From Nonomuraea sp. SYSU D8015 (lineage in GTDB: Bacteria; Actinomycetota; Actinomycetes; Streptosporangiales; Streptosporangiaceae), in assembly GCF_008065375.1 (NCBI RefSeq), contig NZ_VJYI01000015.1, positions 186,001-250,000 on the forward strand: DNA of 64,000 nucleotides, in the 5' to 3' direction. The notes under the pieces are model-generated. The model was not told the origin of the DNA. It did no database searches and was given only the letters and a program-made list of their open reading frames with translations. Below, one piece after another: positions 42,303 through 50,692 of the stretch (within the stretch, counting starts at the first letter, position 1; every line of letters begins with the position of its first letter). Made by a program: the position numbers and the translations under genes.

Positions 42303-42359
42303 ATGCAGCGCGCCCACGTCTTCGTCACGACGACGCCGGACCTCGTCCCGGCGCGCTGA
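42303..42359 (+). CDS. threonine leader peptide, 18 residues
   Basis: ATG 42303 to TGA 42357-42359 codes MQRAHVFVTTTPDLVPAR. Three ACG threonine codons stand together at 42327-42335. A TACGGT -10-like box (42290-42295) ends seven bases before the ATG, so the message is probably leaderless; the nearby GAGG is too close to serve as a ribosome site. It precedes a threonyl-tRNA synthetase gene, and the Thr run fits ribosome stalling when charged tRNA-Thr is scarce. Confidence 0.75.
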   Translation: MQRAHVFVTTTPDLVPAR

Positions 42360-42419
42360 TTCCACGCTTCCCGGGCGAACGCCCGGGACAGCTGGTCGTT
42401 CGCCCTTTCCCTGGAAAGG
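42306..42419 (+). promoter_or_regulatory. threonine-responsive attenuator of the synthetase gene
   Basis: Four pairings are visible. (1) CAGCGCGCC 42306-42314 with GGCGCGCTG 42350-42358, enclosing the Thr codons. (2) TCCCGGGC 42369-42376 with GCCCGGGA 42381-42388. (3) GGGCGAACG 42373-42381 with CGTTCGCCC 42397-42405, incompatible with (2). (4) CCTTTC 42404-42409 with GAAAGG 42414-42419, which covers the Shine-Dalgarno GGAAAGGA and clashes with (3) by two bases. No U-run follows, so control may act on translation. The exact switch order is not determined. Confidence 0.7.
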
Positions 42420-42425
42420 ATCATC

Positions 42426-43601
42426 ATGAACGACCACCGCAGGCTCGGCCGTGAGCTGGGCATCTTCGACACCGACCCGTTGATCGGCTCCGGCCTGCCC
42501 TACTGGCTGCCCGCCGGGGCGGCCATGCGCAAGGCCATCGAGGACTATGTCCACGAACTGGAGCGCCGCAACGGCTACCAGCACGTCAACTCGCCGGTGC
42601 TCGGGAAACGGGAGCTCTACGAGCGCTCCGGGCATTGGTCCCACTATGCGGACGACATGTTCCCGCCCATGAACGTGGGAGGCGAGGAGTTCGTCCTGCG
42701 CCCCAGCCTGTGCCCGCACCACGCGCTCATCTACCGCCGGCGCCAGAGGAGTCACCGCGAGCTGCCGCTGCGCCTGGCCGAGCTGGGCGGGCAATACCGT
42801 TCCGAGCTGTCCGGCGTCCTGGGCGGGCTGACCAGGGTGCGCTCCATCTCCCTCAACGACGGCCACGTGTTCTGCGCCCCTGAGCAGGCCGCCGCCGAGG
42901 TGTCGGCCGCGCTCGACCTGATCGAGGCCGCGCACGCCCGGCTCGGCATCCGGGCCGCGCGCTACCGGCTGTCGCTGCGCGGCGACGGGGACAAGTTCGT
43001 CGACGACCCCGTCATGTGGGCCCGCTCCGAGGCCGTGCTGCGCGAGGTGCTCAAGGAGCGCGGCCAGCCCTACGAGGAGGAGCGCGGCGAGAGCGCCTTC
43101 TACGGGCCGAAGATCGACATCCAGATCGCCGACCCCGCCGGGCGTGAGTCCACCCTGTCGACCGTCCAGGTGGATCTTTACATGCCCGAGCGCTTCGACC
43201 TGGGCTACGTCGGCGGCCACCGCCCGGCCATGGTCCACCGCAGCGTCGTCGGCGGCCTCGAACGCCTGGTCGCGCACCTCATCGAGGTGCACGGAGGCGC
43301 GTTCCCCGCGTGGCTGGCGCCCGTGCAGGCGGTGGTGCTGCCGCTGTCGGACGCCGAGCTGCCGGCCGCCGAGGACCTGCTGCGGCGCTGCGTGGCCGCC
43401 GGGCTGCGGGCGGAGCTGGCGCCCGCCGACCGGGGGAGTCTCGGGGCCAGGATCAGGGCGCACCGGCTGGTGCCGTACCAGCTCGTCGTCGGGCCGCGCG
43501 AGGTGGCGAGCGGGCTGCCCGCGGTACGGCTGCGCGACGGGAGCCAGGCGGGGGAGGTGCCGATCGAGCGGCTGGCGGCCGAGGCGCGACCTTTGATCTG
43601 A
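42426..43601 (+). CDS. thrS: threonyl-tRNA synthetase, short form without TGS and editing domains
   Basis: 391 residues, against about 640-690 for the full enzyme. The catalytic class II core is complete: FVLRPSLCPHHALIY with the zinc Cys, motif 2 YRSELSGVLGGLTRVR, NDGHVFC with the zinc His, AFYGPKIDIQI, and MVHRSVVGGLERLVAHL with the second zinc His and motif 3. The anticodon-binding domain follows from about residue 290 (WLAPVQAVVLPLSDAEL). The N-terminal TGS and the serine-editing domains are absent. The enzyme should charge tRNA-Thr but cannot clear Ser-tRNA-Thr by itself. It is probably a second copy used under special conditions. ATG 42426 has GGAAAGGA before it. Confidence 0.93.
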   Translation: MNDHRRLGRELGIFDTDPLIGSGLPYWLPAGAAMRKAIEDYVHELERRNGYQHVNSPVLGKRELYERSGHWSHYADDMFPPMNVGGEEFVLRPSLCPHHALIYRRRQRSHRELPLRLAELGGQYRSELSGVLGGLTRVRSISLNDGHVFCAPEQAAAEVSAALDLIEAAHARLGIRAARYRLSLRGDGDKFVDDPVMWARSEAVLREVLKERGQPYEEERGESAFYGPKIDIQIADPAGRESTLSTVQVDLYMPERFDLGYVGGHRPAMVHRSVVGGLERLVAHLIEVHGGAFPAWLAPVQAVVLPLSDAELPAAEDLLRRCVAAGLRAELAPADRGSLGARIRAHRLVPYQLVVGPREVASGLPAVRLRDGSQAGEVPIERLAAEARPLI

Positions 43602-43679
43602 CAATCAGGTAACAGAGTCTTCCCTGATCGTGGAAACGCCTCGTAAAGTCCCTGCAACGCCGTGTCGGGGGAGGACGTC

Positions 43680-45854
43680 TTGACCGAGCTGAGCGATCGT
43701 GAGGCCGAGCTGGTTTCCGCTCACGAGCAGGAACGCCCGGCTCGGCATCTGGGCGGCGGGCTCCGGCTCGGCGTGTGGATCGTGGGCGGCCTGCTGTCGG
43801 CCTACTCGCTGGTGGTGGTGTTCCGGCCGGTCGAGGCGCTCCAGCATCGGATGACGTTCCTGGCGGTGGCGCTGCCCCTGGTGTTCCTGTGTTACCGCTC
43901 GGGCGTGCCGGCCGGGCTGGACCGGCTGCTGCGCCGCCGCCCCGCCTGGAAGAAGGCCCGGGACGCCGCGGCGCCCGTGCCCGCGGGCGACGAGTCGGGC
44001 CCGCCGGCCGGGACGGCGCCGGGCGACCGGGCGGCCGTGACTGCGCTGGACGACCGGGCGGCCGGGACGACGGTGGACGGGCGGGCGGTTCCGCCGGCGG
44101 AGGAGGAGCGGCCCGACCCGCTGGCCGGGGTGTCACGGGCGGTGGTGCATCCGGAGGGGACGCGGCGCGCCGAGTGGCCGACCGTGGCCGACTGGCTGCT
44201 GGCGGCCGCCGCCCTCGCCGTGCTGGTCTATCCGCTGCTCGACATGGACGGGTTCCGCGACCGGGGCTCGGGTGCCGCGCTGACGGACCTGGACGTCGTG
44301 GCCGGCCTGGTGTTGACGGTGCTGCTGCTGGAGGCGGTACGGCGCACCGTCGGATGGTCGCTGGCCATCATCTGCATAGTTTTCCTGATTTATACCTATT
44401 ACGGGTCGTATCTGCCGATTGACTGGACGATCGGCCATCGCGGCTTCGACCTCGAGCAGATCGTGGCGCAGCTCTACACCGGCACGGAGGGCTTCTTCGG
44501 CGTCCCGATGCAGGTCGCCGCGAGCTACATCATCCTGTTCACGATCTACGGCGCCGTGCTGGAGTTCTCGGGCGCGAGCCGGTTCTTCATCGACCTCAGC
44601 TTCGCCGCCTTCCGCCAGTCGCGCGCCGCCCCCGGCCGTACCGTCACCCTGGCCGGCTTCCTGCTCGGCACCGTGTCGGGCTCCGGCGTGGCCACCACGG
44701 TCAGCCTCGGCAGCGTCGCCTGGCCCGTGCTGCGGCGGGCCGGCTATCCGCGGGAGCCCGCGGGCGGCATCCTGGCGGCCGGCGGCATCGGCGCGATCCT
44801 CTCCCCGCCCACGCTGGGCGCGGCGGCGTTCATCATCGCCGAGTACCTCAATGTCAGCTACCTCGAGGTGCTGCTCTACGCGACGATCCCCACGATCCTG
44901 TACTACCTGGGCATCTTCCTCGCCATCGAGATCGACTCGCGCCGCTTCGGCACCCACGCCGTGCAGGTGGACGCCCCCAAGGCCGGGCGGTTGCTGCTGC
45001 GCTTCGGCTACCACTTCAGCTCGCTCATCCTCATCATCGTGCTGATGGCGCTGGACCGGTCGGCGTTCCAGTCCGTGGTGATCGCCACCGCCGTGGCCTT
45101 CGCGCTGTCGTTCCTCGACCCCGCGAACCGGATGACCCCCAAGCGCGTCGGGCAGGCGCTGGCCAAGGGCACGCTGGAGGTGCTGCCGGTGACCGCGGTG
45201 TGCGCGGCGGCGGGCATCATCGTCGGCGCCATCACGCTGACCGGGCTCGGGCAGAGCCTCGCCGACATCATCGTGGACATCGGCGCGGGCAGCCTGATCA
45301 TCACGGCGGTCATGGCCGCCATCGCCGTCATGGTGCTGGGCCTGGCCGTGCCGGTGACCGCGAGCTTCATCATCGCCGCGGTGATCATCGGCCCGGCGCT
45401 TTTGAAGCTGGGCGTCACGCAGGCCGAGGCGTACATGTTCGTCTTCTACTACGCGGTGCTGTCGGAGGTGAGCCCGCCCACGGCGCTGTCCGCGGTCGCG
45501 GCGGCCGCCATCACGGGCGGCAACACGTACCGGACCATGATGATGACCTGGCGGTACACCCTGCCGGCGTTCCTGGTGCCGTTCGCGTTCGTGCTGACGC
45601 CGAACGGCCAGGCGCTGCTCGGGCAGGGGCCCATCGGGACCGTGCTGCTGATGGCGGCGGTCTCGGCGGTCGCGGTGGCCGCCCTCGCCATGGCCACGGG
45701 CGGGCTGACCGGCGTGCCGGAGCGGCTGCTCGCGGCGGCGGCCGCGGTGCTGCTGCTGTTCCTCGAACCCGTCCCCATCGTCGCCGGCCTGGCCGTGCTG
45801 GCCGTGGCCGCCGCCCTGCATCTCGTCAGAAGAAGGAGAAGGGACCCAGCGTGA
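43680..45854 (+). CDS. TRAP transporter permease, fused DctQM, TAXI type
   Basis: About 724 residues with about 16 membrane helices. The DctM part carries TVSGSGVATTVSLGSVAWPV, LRRAGYPREPAGGILAAGGIG and AILSPPTLGAAAFIIAEYL, hallmark sequences of TAXI-TRAP permeases. Residues about 95-165 form an acidic Ala/Gly/Pro linker with imperfect internal repeats (DRAAVTALDDRAAGTTVDGRAV) between the first helices and the rest. The unit takes up an organic acid or similar solute with sodium or proton flow. TTG 43680 has GGGGGAGG before it; GTG 43662 is in frame but has no ribosome site. The stop overlaps the next start. Confidence 0.9.
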   Translation: MTELSDREAELVSAHEQERPARHLGGGLRLGVWIVGGLLSAYSLVVVFRPVEALQHRMTFLAVALPLVFLCYRSGVPAGLDRLLRRRPAWKKARDAAAPVPAGDESGPPAGTAPGDRAAVTALDDRAAGTTVDGRAVPPAEEERPDPLAGVSRAVVHPEGTRRAEWPTVADWLLAAAALAVLVYPLLDMDGFRDRGSGAALTDLDVVAGLVLTVLLLEAVRRTVGWSLAIICIVFLIYTYYGSYLPIDWTIGHRGFDLEQIVAQLYTGTEGFFGVPMQVAASYIILFTIYGAVLEFSGASRFFIDLSFAAFRQSRAAPGRTVTLAGFLLGTVSGSGVATTVSLGSVAWPVLRRAGYPREPAGGILAAGGIGAILSPPTLGAAAFIIAEYLNVSYLEVLLYATIPTILYYLGIFLAIEIDSRRFGTHAVQVDAPKAGRLLLRFGYHFSSLILIIVLMALDRSAFQSVVIATAVAFALSFLDPANRMTPKRVGQALAKGTLEVLPVTAVCAAAGIIVGAITLTGLGQSLADIIVDIGAGSLIITAVMAAIAVMVLGLAVPVTASFIIAAVIIGPALLKLGVTQAEAYMFVFYYAVLSEVSPPTALSAVAAAAITGGNTYRTMMMTWRYTLPAFLVPFAFVLTPNGQALLGQGPIGTVLLMAAVSAVAVAALAMATGGLTGVPERLLAAAAAVLLLFLEPVPIVAGLAVLAVAAALHLVRRRRRDPA

Positions 45855-46801
45855 AGCGGATCTTTGCGATAGTCGCCGCAGCAGCCCTGACCGTGGCGGG
45901 CTGCGGCGGCGGCGGAAGCGGCGGCGGCTCGGGCAACCGGCTGTCGATCGCCACGGGCGGCACGACGGGCGTCTACTACGTGTACGGCGGCGGCCTGGCC
46001 AAGCAGCTGTCGGCGAACATCGCCAACACGCGGGCCACCGCGTCGGTCACCTCGGCCTCCGTCGAGAACATCAAGCTGCTGGCCGAGGGCAAGGCCGACA
46101 TCGGCTTCTCCCAGGCCGACACCGCGGCCGACGCGGTCAACGGCAAGGACACCTTCACCGCCAAGCAGCCGGTCAAGGCGATCGCCCGCATCTACGACAA
46201 CTACACGCACGTCGTGGTCGCCCCGGGCGTCGAGGCCACCAAGGTCGCCGATCTGAAGGGCAAGCGCGTCTCGCTCGGCCCGGCGAACTCCGGCACCCAG
46301 GTCGTGGCCCGGCGCATGCTGGAGGCGGCCGGACTCAACCCCGACACCGACATCACCAAGCAGCAGCTGTCGATCAACGAGTCGGTGCAGGCCGCCAAGG
46401 ACGGAACGATCGACGCGTTCTTCTGGGTCGGCGGGCTGCCCACCGCGGGCATCACCGACCTGGCATCCAGCAAGCCCGACATGAAGCTGCTCGACACGGC
46501 CGACGTCCTGGCGAAGATGCAGTCCACGTACGGGCAGCAGTACGTCGGGCTCGACGTCGACATGTCCACCTACAAGCTGGACGGCACCGTCAAGACGGTC
46601 GGCATCGCGAACGTGCTGCTGGTGCCGGACAAGATGAGCGAGCAGCTCGCCTACGACATCACCAAGACCCTCTTCGAGAAGAAGACCGAGCTGTCGGCCG
46701 TGCACCCGGAGGCCAAGAAGCTCGACGCGAAGCTGGGCCAGCAGGTGGCCCCTGTCGAGCTGCACCCGGGCGCGGCCCGCTACTACAAGGAAAAGGCCTG
46801 A
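45851..46801 (+). CDS. TAXI-family TRAP solute-binding lipoprotein
   Basis: 316 residues. Lipoprotein signal VKRIFAIVAAAALTVAGCGG (Cys18), then a Gly/Ser linker and the TAXI domain beginning LSIATGGTTGVYYVYGG. VSLGPANSGTQVVARRML and DAFFWVGGLPTAGI are family markers. It captures the solute outside the membrane for the DctQM permease. GTG 45851 overlaps the permease stop. The ligand is unknown; some TAXI proteins bind glutamate or related acids. Confidence 0.93.
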   Translation: MKRIFAIVAAAALTVAGCGGGGSGGGSGNRLSIATGGTTGVYYVYGGGLAKQLSANIANTRATASVTSASVENIKLLAEGKADIGFSQADTAADAVNGKDTFTAKQPVKAIARIYDNYTHVVVAPGVEATKVADLKGKRVSLGPANSGTQVVARRMLEAAGLNPDTDITKQQLSINESVQAAKDGTIDAFFWVGGLPTAGITDLASSKPDMKLLDTADVLAKMQSTYGQQYVGLDVDMSTYKLDGTVKTVGIANVLLVPDKMSEQLAYDITKTLFEKKTELSAVHPEAKKLDAKLGQQVAPVELHPGAARYYKEKA

Positions 46802-47268
46802 TCAGGCTCGTCCTCGCGGTCCTGGCGGCGATGGCGCTCGGCTCCGGCGACGGGGCCGGGCGCCTCACCGTGAACGGCCTGCCGGTCGGCTCCGGCGGCT
46901 TCATGATCGGTTACGTGCACTCGATCTACAAGGCGCCGTCGGCCGAGCTCTTCACGGTCGAGGGCCGCCGGTTCACCATGCGGGCGGTCATCTCGGCCAG
47001 CGAGAACGTCCTCGACTACTACGCGCTGGCGGGCACCCGCAGCCGGACCCGGACGGGGGCGTGGCTGCTGCGCCTGGCCGAGCCCGCCACGTACGAGGAG
47101 CTGTCGCTGCTCACCACCTCCATCGGCCGCCGCACGCTGATCGCGGGCGGCCGCTGCCTGCCGCTCTACCCCGGCGCGGGCGCCGCCGAGGTGCGGCTGA
47201 AGGTGGAGCTGACGCGTGACGTCCGGGGCGAGCCCTGCCGCCCGCCCTACGACCGGTCCTTCCTCTAG
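46798..47268 (+). CDS. DUF1850 protein of the TAXI-TRAP operon
   Basis: The DUF1850 domain is clear (FMIGYVHSIYKAPSAELFTVEG and then TTSIGRRTLIAGGRCLPLY). DUF1850 genes commonly accompany TAXI-TRAP permeases; their role is not known to me. The frame opens with IRLVLAVLAAMALGSGDG, which looks like an export signal. No ATG, GTG or TTG lies before that stretch, but CTG 46798 overlaps the previous stop as CTGA, in the pattern of the operon's other junctions. I choose it; ATG 46831 would remove most of the signal. The stop overlaps the convergent DUF72 gene. Confidence 0.8.
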   Translation: MIRLVLAVLAAMALGSGDGAGRLTVNGLPVGSGGFMIGYVHSIYKAPSAELFTVEGRRFTMRAVISASENVLDYYALAGTRSRTRTGAWLLRLAEPATYEELSLLTTSIGRRTLIAGGRCLPLYPGAGAAEVRLKVELTRDVRGEPCRPPYDRSFL

Positions 47269-47972
47269 CCGAGCCGGGCGAATCGCCGCGCGTTGCGGAC
47301 CGCCGCCCCTCCCACGTCGTTGTTGAAGTACACGTAGACGTCCTCCCAGCCCGCCTCGCGCACCCGCCGCACCCAGGTGCGCAGCGAGGTGTCGCCGTAC
47401 TCGACGCCCGCCCGGCCCTGGTGCATGCGCACGTACCCCCATCCGGCCGTGCGCCAGAGCGGATTCCGCGGCCGGCCCAGCCGGTCCGCCCAGCACAGGG
47501 CCGCCCCGTGGGTCAGAAGGACGTCCTGCACCTCGTCGGTCCACCAGGAGTCGTGCCGCGGTTCGACGGCCACCCGCACGTCGCGCGGGAAGCACCTCAG
47601 GCACCGGTCGAGCCGGCCGGGCTCGGCCCTGAGCGTCGGCGGCAGCTGCAGCAGGATCGGGCCGAGCTTCTCCTTCAGCGCGGAAACGGCGCCCATGAGC
47701 CTCCGGACCGGCTCCTCCGGCTCGTCCAGCCGCTTGATGTGGGTCAGGAACCTGCTGGCCTTGACCGCCATCACGAACCCGTCGGGCGTGCGCTCCCGCC
47801 AGGCGCCGAACGTCTCGGGCGTCGGCAGCCGGTAGAAGGCGTTGTTGCTCTCGACGGTGGGGAACTCGCGGGCGTACACCTCCAGCCAGAGCCGCTGCGG
47901 CACCCCCGCCGGATACAGCACCCCCCGCCAGTCCTTGTACTGCCACCCGGAGGTGCCGACCAGCCATGTCAT
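47265..47972 (-). CDS. DUF72 (YecE-like) domain protein
   Basis: 235 residues of a TIM-barrel-like family with unknown enzymatic role. Opening WLVGTSGWQYKDWRGVLYP, VESNNAFYRLPTPETFGAW and ILLQLPPTLR are the standard signatures, as is VYVYFNNDVGGAAVRNA at the C-terminus. ATG 47972 is chosen over upstream GTG 48014, which would add a basic tail lacking homology. A second, distant member is encoded at 50693-51544. Confidence 0.92.
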   Translation of the reverse strand: MTWLVGTSGWQYKDWRGVLYPAGVPQRLWLEVYAREFPTVESNNAFYRLPTPETFGAWRERTPDGFVMAVKASRFLTHIKRLDEPEEPVRRLMGAVSALKEKLGPILLQLPPTLRAEPGRLDRCLRCFPRDVRVAVEPRHDSWWTDEVQDVLLTHGAALCWADRLGRPRNPLWRTAGWGYVRMHQGRAGVEYGDTSLRTWVRRVREAGWEDVYVYFNNDVGGAAVRNARRFARLG

Positions 47973-48045
47973 GCTTTTACGCCTACCCTGACCTTCCAGG
48001 TGCAGTACTGTCACTATTCGTCAGCCGAGGAGGACCTTCACGTCG

Positions 48046-49617
48046 ATGGGCGCACATCACGCGCACGGCACCGCCGTCCCCACTTCGCGACGCACGCTCG
48101 TCGCCACCCTGGCCGTGCTGGTGCCGCTGGCGATCGTCACACTGGCCGGCCTGCTGTGGCTCTGGCCGGACGGGCCGGACGCCGGCCCGCCGCAGGCCGG
48201 GGTTCAGCGGCTCACCGGAACGGTCACCAGCGTCACGCTCAAGACCTGCCCGCCGGCCGCGGAGGGCGCGCCTCGATCCGACCCCGCCACCTGCGGGAAC
48301 GCCACGGTCAAGGTCGGCGCGGGGCCCGATGTGAACAAGGACGTCACGCTCCGCCTGCCGAGCGGCCCCGGCGCGCAGCGCTTCGCCCCGGGCGACGACG
48401 TCATCCTGCTGCGTGACGCGGACGGGGCCTACCAGATCTCCGATCACGACCGGGCGGTGCCGCTGTGGCTGTTCGGGGCGGCGTTCGTGCTGGCGGTGAT
48501 CGCCTTCGGGCGGTGGCGCGGCGTCACCGCGCTCGTGGGCCTGGCGGTCACGTTCGGGCTGCTGCTGACGTTCGTCATCCCCGGGCTCCTCGAGGGCAAG
48601 CCGCCCCTGCTGGTGGCCATCGTCGGGGCGGCGGCGATCATGCTGACCGTGCTCTATCTCACGCACGGCTTCTCGCCGACCACGTCTATGGCCGTGCTCG
48701 GCACGCTGGCCAGCCTGGCGCTCACCGGCGGGCTGGCGTACGGGGCGCTGGGGCTCGCGCAGCTCAACGGCGTCACCGACGACGCCTCCGTGGTCGTGGG
48801 CATGAGCCTGCCCATCGACACGCAGGGGTTGCTGCTGGCCGGGATCATCATCGGCGCGCTGGGCGTGCTCGACGACGTCACGGTCACGCAGGCGGTGACG
48901 GTGGCCGAGCTGGCGCAGGCCAACCCCTCGTACGGGTTCGCCCGCCTTTACAAGGCGGCCGGCCGGATCGGGCGGGCGCACATCGCGTCCGTCATCAACA
49001 CGATCATCCTGGCGTACGCGGGGGCGTCGCTGCCGTTGCTGCTGCTGTTCAGCATCGGGTCCCAGCCGCTGGGGGACGTGCTGACGACGCCGGTCGTCGC
49101 GCAGGAGATCGTCCGCAGCATCGCCGGCACGCTCGGCCTCATCTCAGCCGTCCCCATCACCACCGCCCTCGCGGCCCTGTCCGCCTCCCGCCGCTCCCGC
49201 CGCTTCGAGACGGCTGAAGGCGGTGAGGAGGCCGGGGAGGACTTCTTGTCCCGCCGGGACGGCGCCGAGGAGGACTTCTTCTCCCGCCCGGCCGACGCCG
49301 ACGACGACTTCTTCTCGCGCTCCGACGACACGGACGACGGCTTCTTCTCCCGCTCCGACCACGACGGCTTGGTCACCGGCCGCGGCCGCCGCCACCCCGA
49401 ACCGGCCCGCGACCTGGGGCCGGTCATGGATCGGCGCGAATCCGCCACGCCGGAAGGCGGCTTCTTCACCCCGGCCGTGCGCCGCCCCGGCGGCCCATCG
49501 GGCCGTCCCGTCGACCACGCGGGCCGGGGCCCACTGGCGTCCCCCGCCGGACCTGCCCCGGACGAGCCCCCCACCGACCGGCCTCCGGGCCGCCGCCGTC
49601 GCCGCGCGGACACCTGA
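48046..49617 (+). CDS. YibE/F family membrane protein with repeat tail
   Basis: 523 residues. One membrane anchor lies at about 18-42. An extracytoplasmic beta domain follows (GVQRLTGTVTSVTLKTCPP), then about seven helices of the YibE/F core, with YLTHGFSPTTSMAVLGT and GALGVLDDVTVTQAVTVAEL as signatures. The function of the family is unknown, probably transport. From residue 398 the cytoplasmic tail carries four 11-residue acidic repeats (EDFFSRPADAD and variants) and then a Pro/Arg-rich end. It diverges from the DUF72 gene. Confidence 0.9.
   Translation: MGAHHAHGTAVPTSRRTLVATLAVLVPLAIVTLAGLLWLWPDGPDAGPPQAGVQRLTGTVTSVTLKTCPPAAEGAPRSDPATCGNATVKVGAGPDVNKDVTLRLPSGPGAQRFAPGDDVILLRDADGAYQISDHDRAVPLWLFGAAFVLAVIAFGRWRGVTALVGLAVTFGLLLTFVIPGLLEGKPPLLVAIVGAAAIMLTVLYLTHGFSPTTSMAVLGTLASLALTGGLAYGALGLAQLNGVTDDASVVVGMSLPIDTQGLLLAGIIIGALGVLDDVTVTQAVTVAELAQANPSYGFARLYKAAGRIGRAHIASVINTIILAYAGASLPLLLLFSIGSQPLGDVLTTPVVAQEIVRSIAGTLGLISAVPITTALAALSASRRSRRFETAEGGEEAGEDFLSRRDGAEEDFFSRPADADDDFFSRSDDTDDGFFSRSDHDGLVTGRGRRHPEPARDLGPVMDRRESATPEGGFFTPAVRRPGGPSGRPVDHAGRGPLASPAGPAPDEPPTDRPPGRRRRRADT
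49237..49368 (+). repeat. 33-bp coding tandem repeat (four units) in YibE/F tail
   Basis: Four 33-bp units in frame, translated as EDFLSRRDGAE, EDFFSRPADAD, DDFFSRSDDTD and DGFFSRSDHDG. The constant core is an acidic residue pair, FF and SR. A degenerate fifth copy (GGFFTP) occurs near 49455. The DNA copies have diverged, but the protein core is kept, which suggests selection on the peptide. Confidence 0.9.
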
Positions 49618-49769
49618 GGCCCGGCGTCGGCGCGTCGGCCGCCGAGCACACGAGCATCCAGTGGACCGGCTCCAGGGAATGCGATCAACCGGCCGGGAAG
49701 CGCCGGGGAGGCCATCAGCAGGTGGGCCGGGCACAACCGGTGGAGTCGGGGGGTTCCAACGTGGGCCCG

Positions 49770-50627
49770 TCAGTCGATCGCGGCGCTGCCGCCCACCCGG
49801 AGCTTCCGCCGGGCCCGTTCGTAGAACGTGGTGCCGACCCGCACCACCTTCGCCGCGCCTGGCCACGCGGACACCGTGATGCGGTCGCCCGGGCACAGAT
49901 GCCCGGCCACGGCCCCGTCGACCTCCACCGCCAACCGCCCGCTGGAAGGCAGCACCTCCAGCGTCACCTCCTCGTCCGCGGGCAACACCAGAGCCCGGTT
50001 GAACGCGGAGTGCGCCGCGGCGGGCACGACGAGCACCGCCTCCACCCGCGGCGACACGATGGGCCCTCCGGCGGAGAAGCTGTAGGCGGTCGATCCGGTG
50101 GACGTCGCCACGATCACCGCGTCCGCCGCGTACCGCACGAAATCGCTCCCGGCCGGGGTCACCGCCACGGCCCCCAGCCCTTCGCCGGGGATCCGCACCA
50201 GCGCGATGTCGTTGAACGCGGTGACCTCCGTGTCGCCGACCCGGCTCCTGATCGCCATGCGCGGCTCGATCGTGTACCGGTGCCCGTCGATGGCCGACAA
50301 CGTGTCGCCCAGCTCGTCCACGTCGATCTCCGCGAGGAACCCGAGCCGCCCGAGATTGACGCCGAGGATGGGAGTGGGCCGTCCGGCGAGCAGCCGCATG
50401 GTGCGCAGCATCGTCCCGTCCCCGCCGAGCCCGACCAGCAGGTCGGCCCGCTCGACGAGCGCGTCGGCGTCGACCGGCACGGCGCTGCAGTGGATCCGCC
50501 CCACCTCCTCGGGCAGCCCCAGCACGGTGGCGCCCTTGCCCGCCGCCCAGTTCAGGATGGTGTCTATCGCCTTCTTCGAGTCGCGCTCCGGGTGCAACAC
50601 CAGCCCGACCGTCCCGACCATGCCCAT
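49770..50627 (-). CDS. nadK: NAD kinase
   Basis: 285 residues. GGDGTMLR near residue 68 is the NAD kinase catalytic motif, AFNDIALVR holds the conserved Asn-Asp, and VIVATSTGSTAYSFSAGGPIV is the third family block. It makes NADP from NAD with ATP or polyphosphate. The second conserved block is slightly altered relative to other actinobacterial copies. The usual neighbours of the housekeeping copy (RecN, TlyA) are absent, so this may be a second NAD kinase. It diverges from the DUF72 gene by 65 bp. Confidence 0.92.
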   Translation of the reverse strand: MGMVGTVGLVLHPERDSKKAIDTILNWAAGKGATVLGLPEEVGRIHCSAVPVDADALVERADLLVGLGGDGTMLRTMRLLAGRPTPILGVNLGRLGFLAEIDVDELGDTLSAIDGHRYTIEPRMAIRSRVGDTEVTAFNDIALVRIPGEGLGAVAVTPAGSDFVRYAADAVIVATSTGSTAYSFSAGGPIVSPRVEAVLVVPAAAHSAFNRALVLPADEEVTLEVLPSSGRLAVEVDGAVAGHLCPGDRITVSAWPGAAKVVRVGTTFYERARRKLRVGGSAAID

Positions 50628-50692
50628 GGGGCCACCCTATGCCGTGGAGCCGGCGGGCTCCGATGTCGGGGAGCTCCGATACCGTCGGGTCC

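Noticed and set aside
42228..42425. T-box riboswitch before the synthetase
   Set aside because: No T-box core sequence, no specifier loop or long Stem I; the leader peptide and short hairpins explain the region better.
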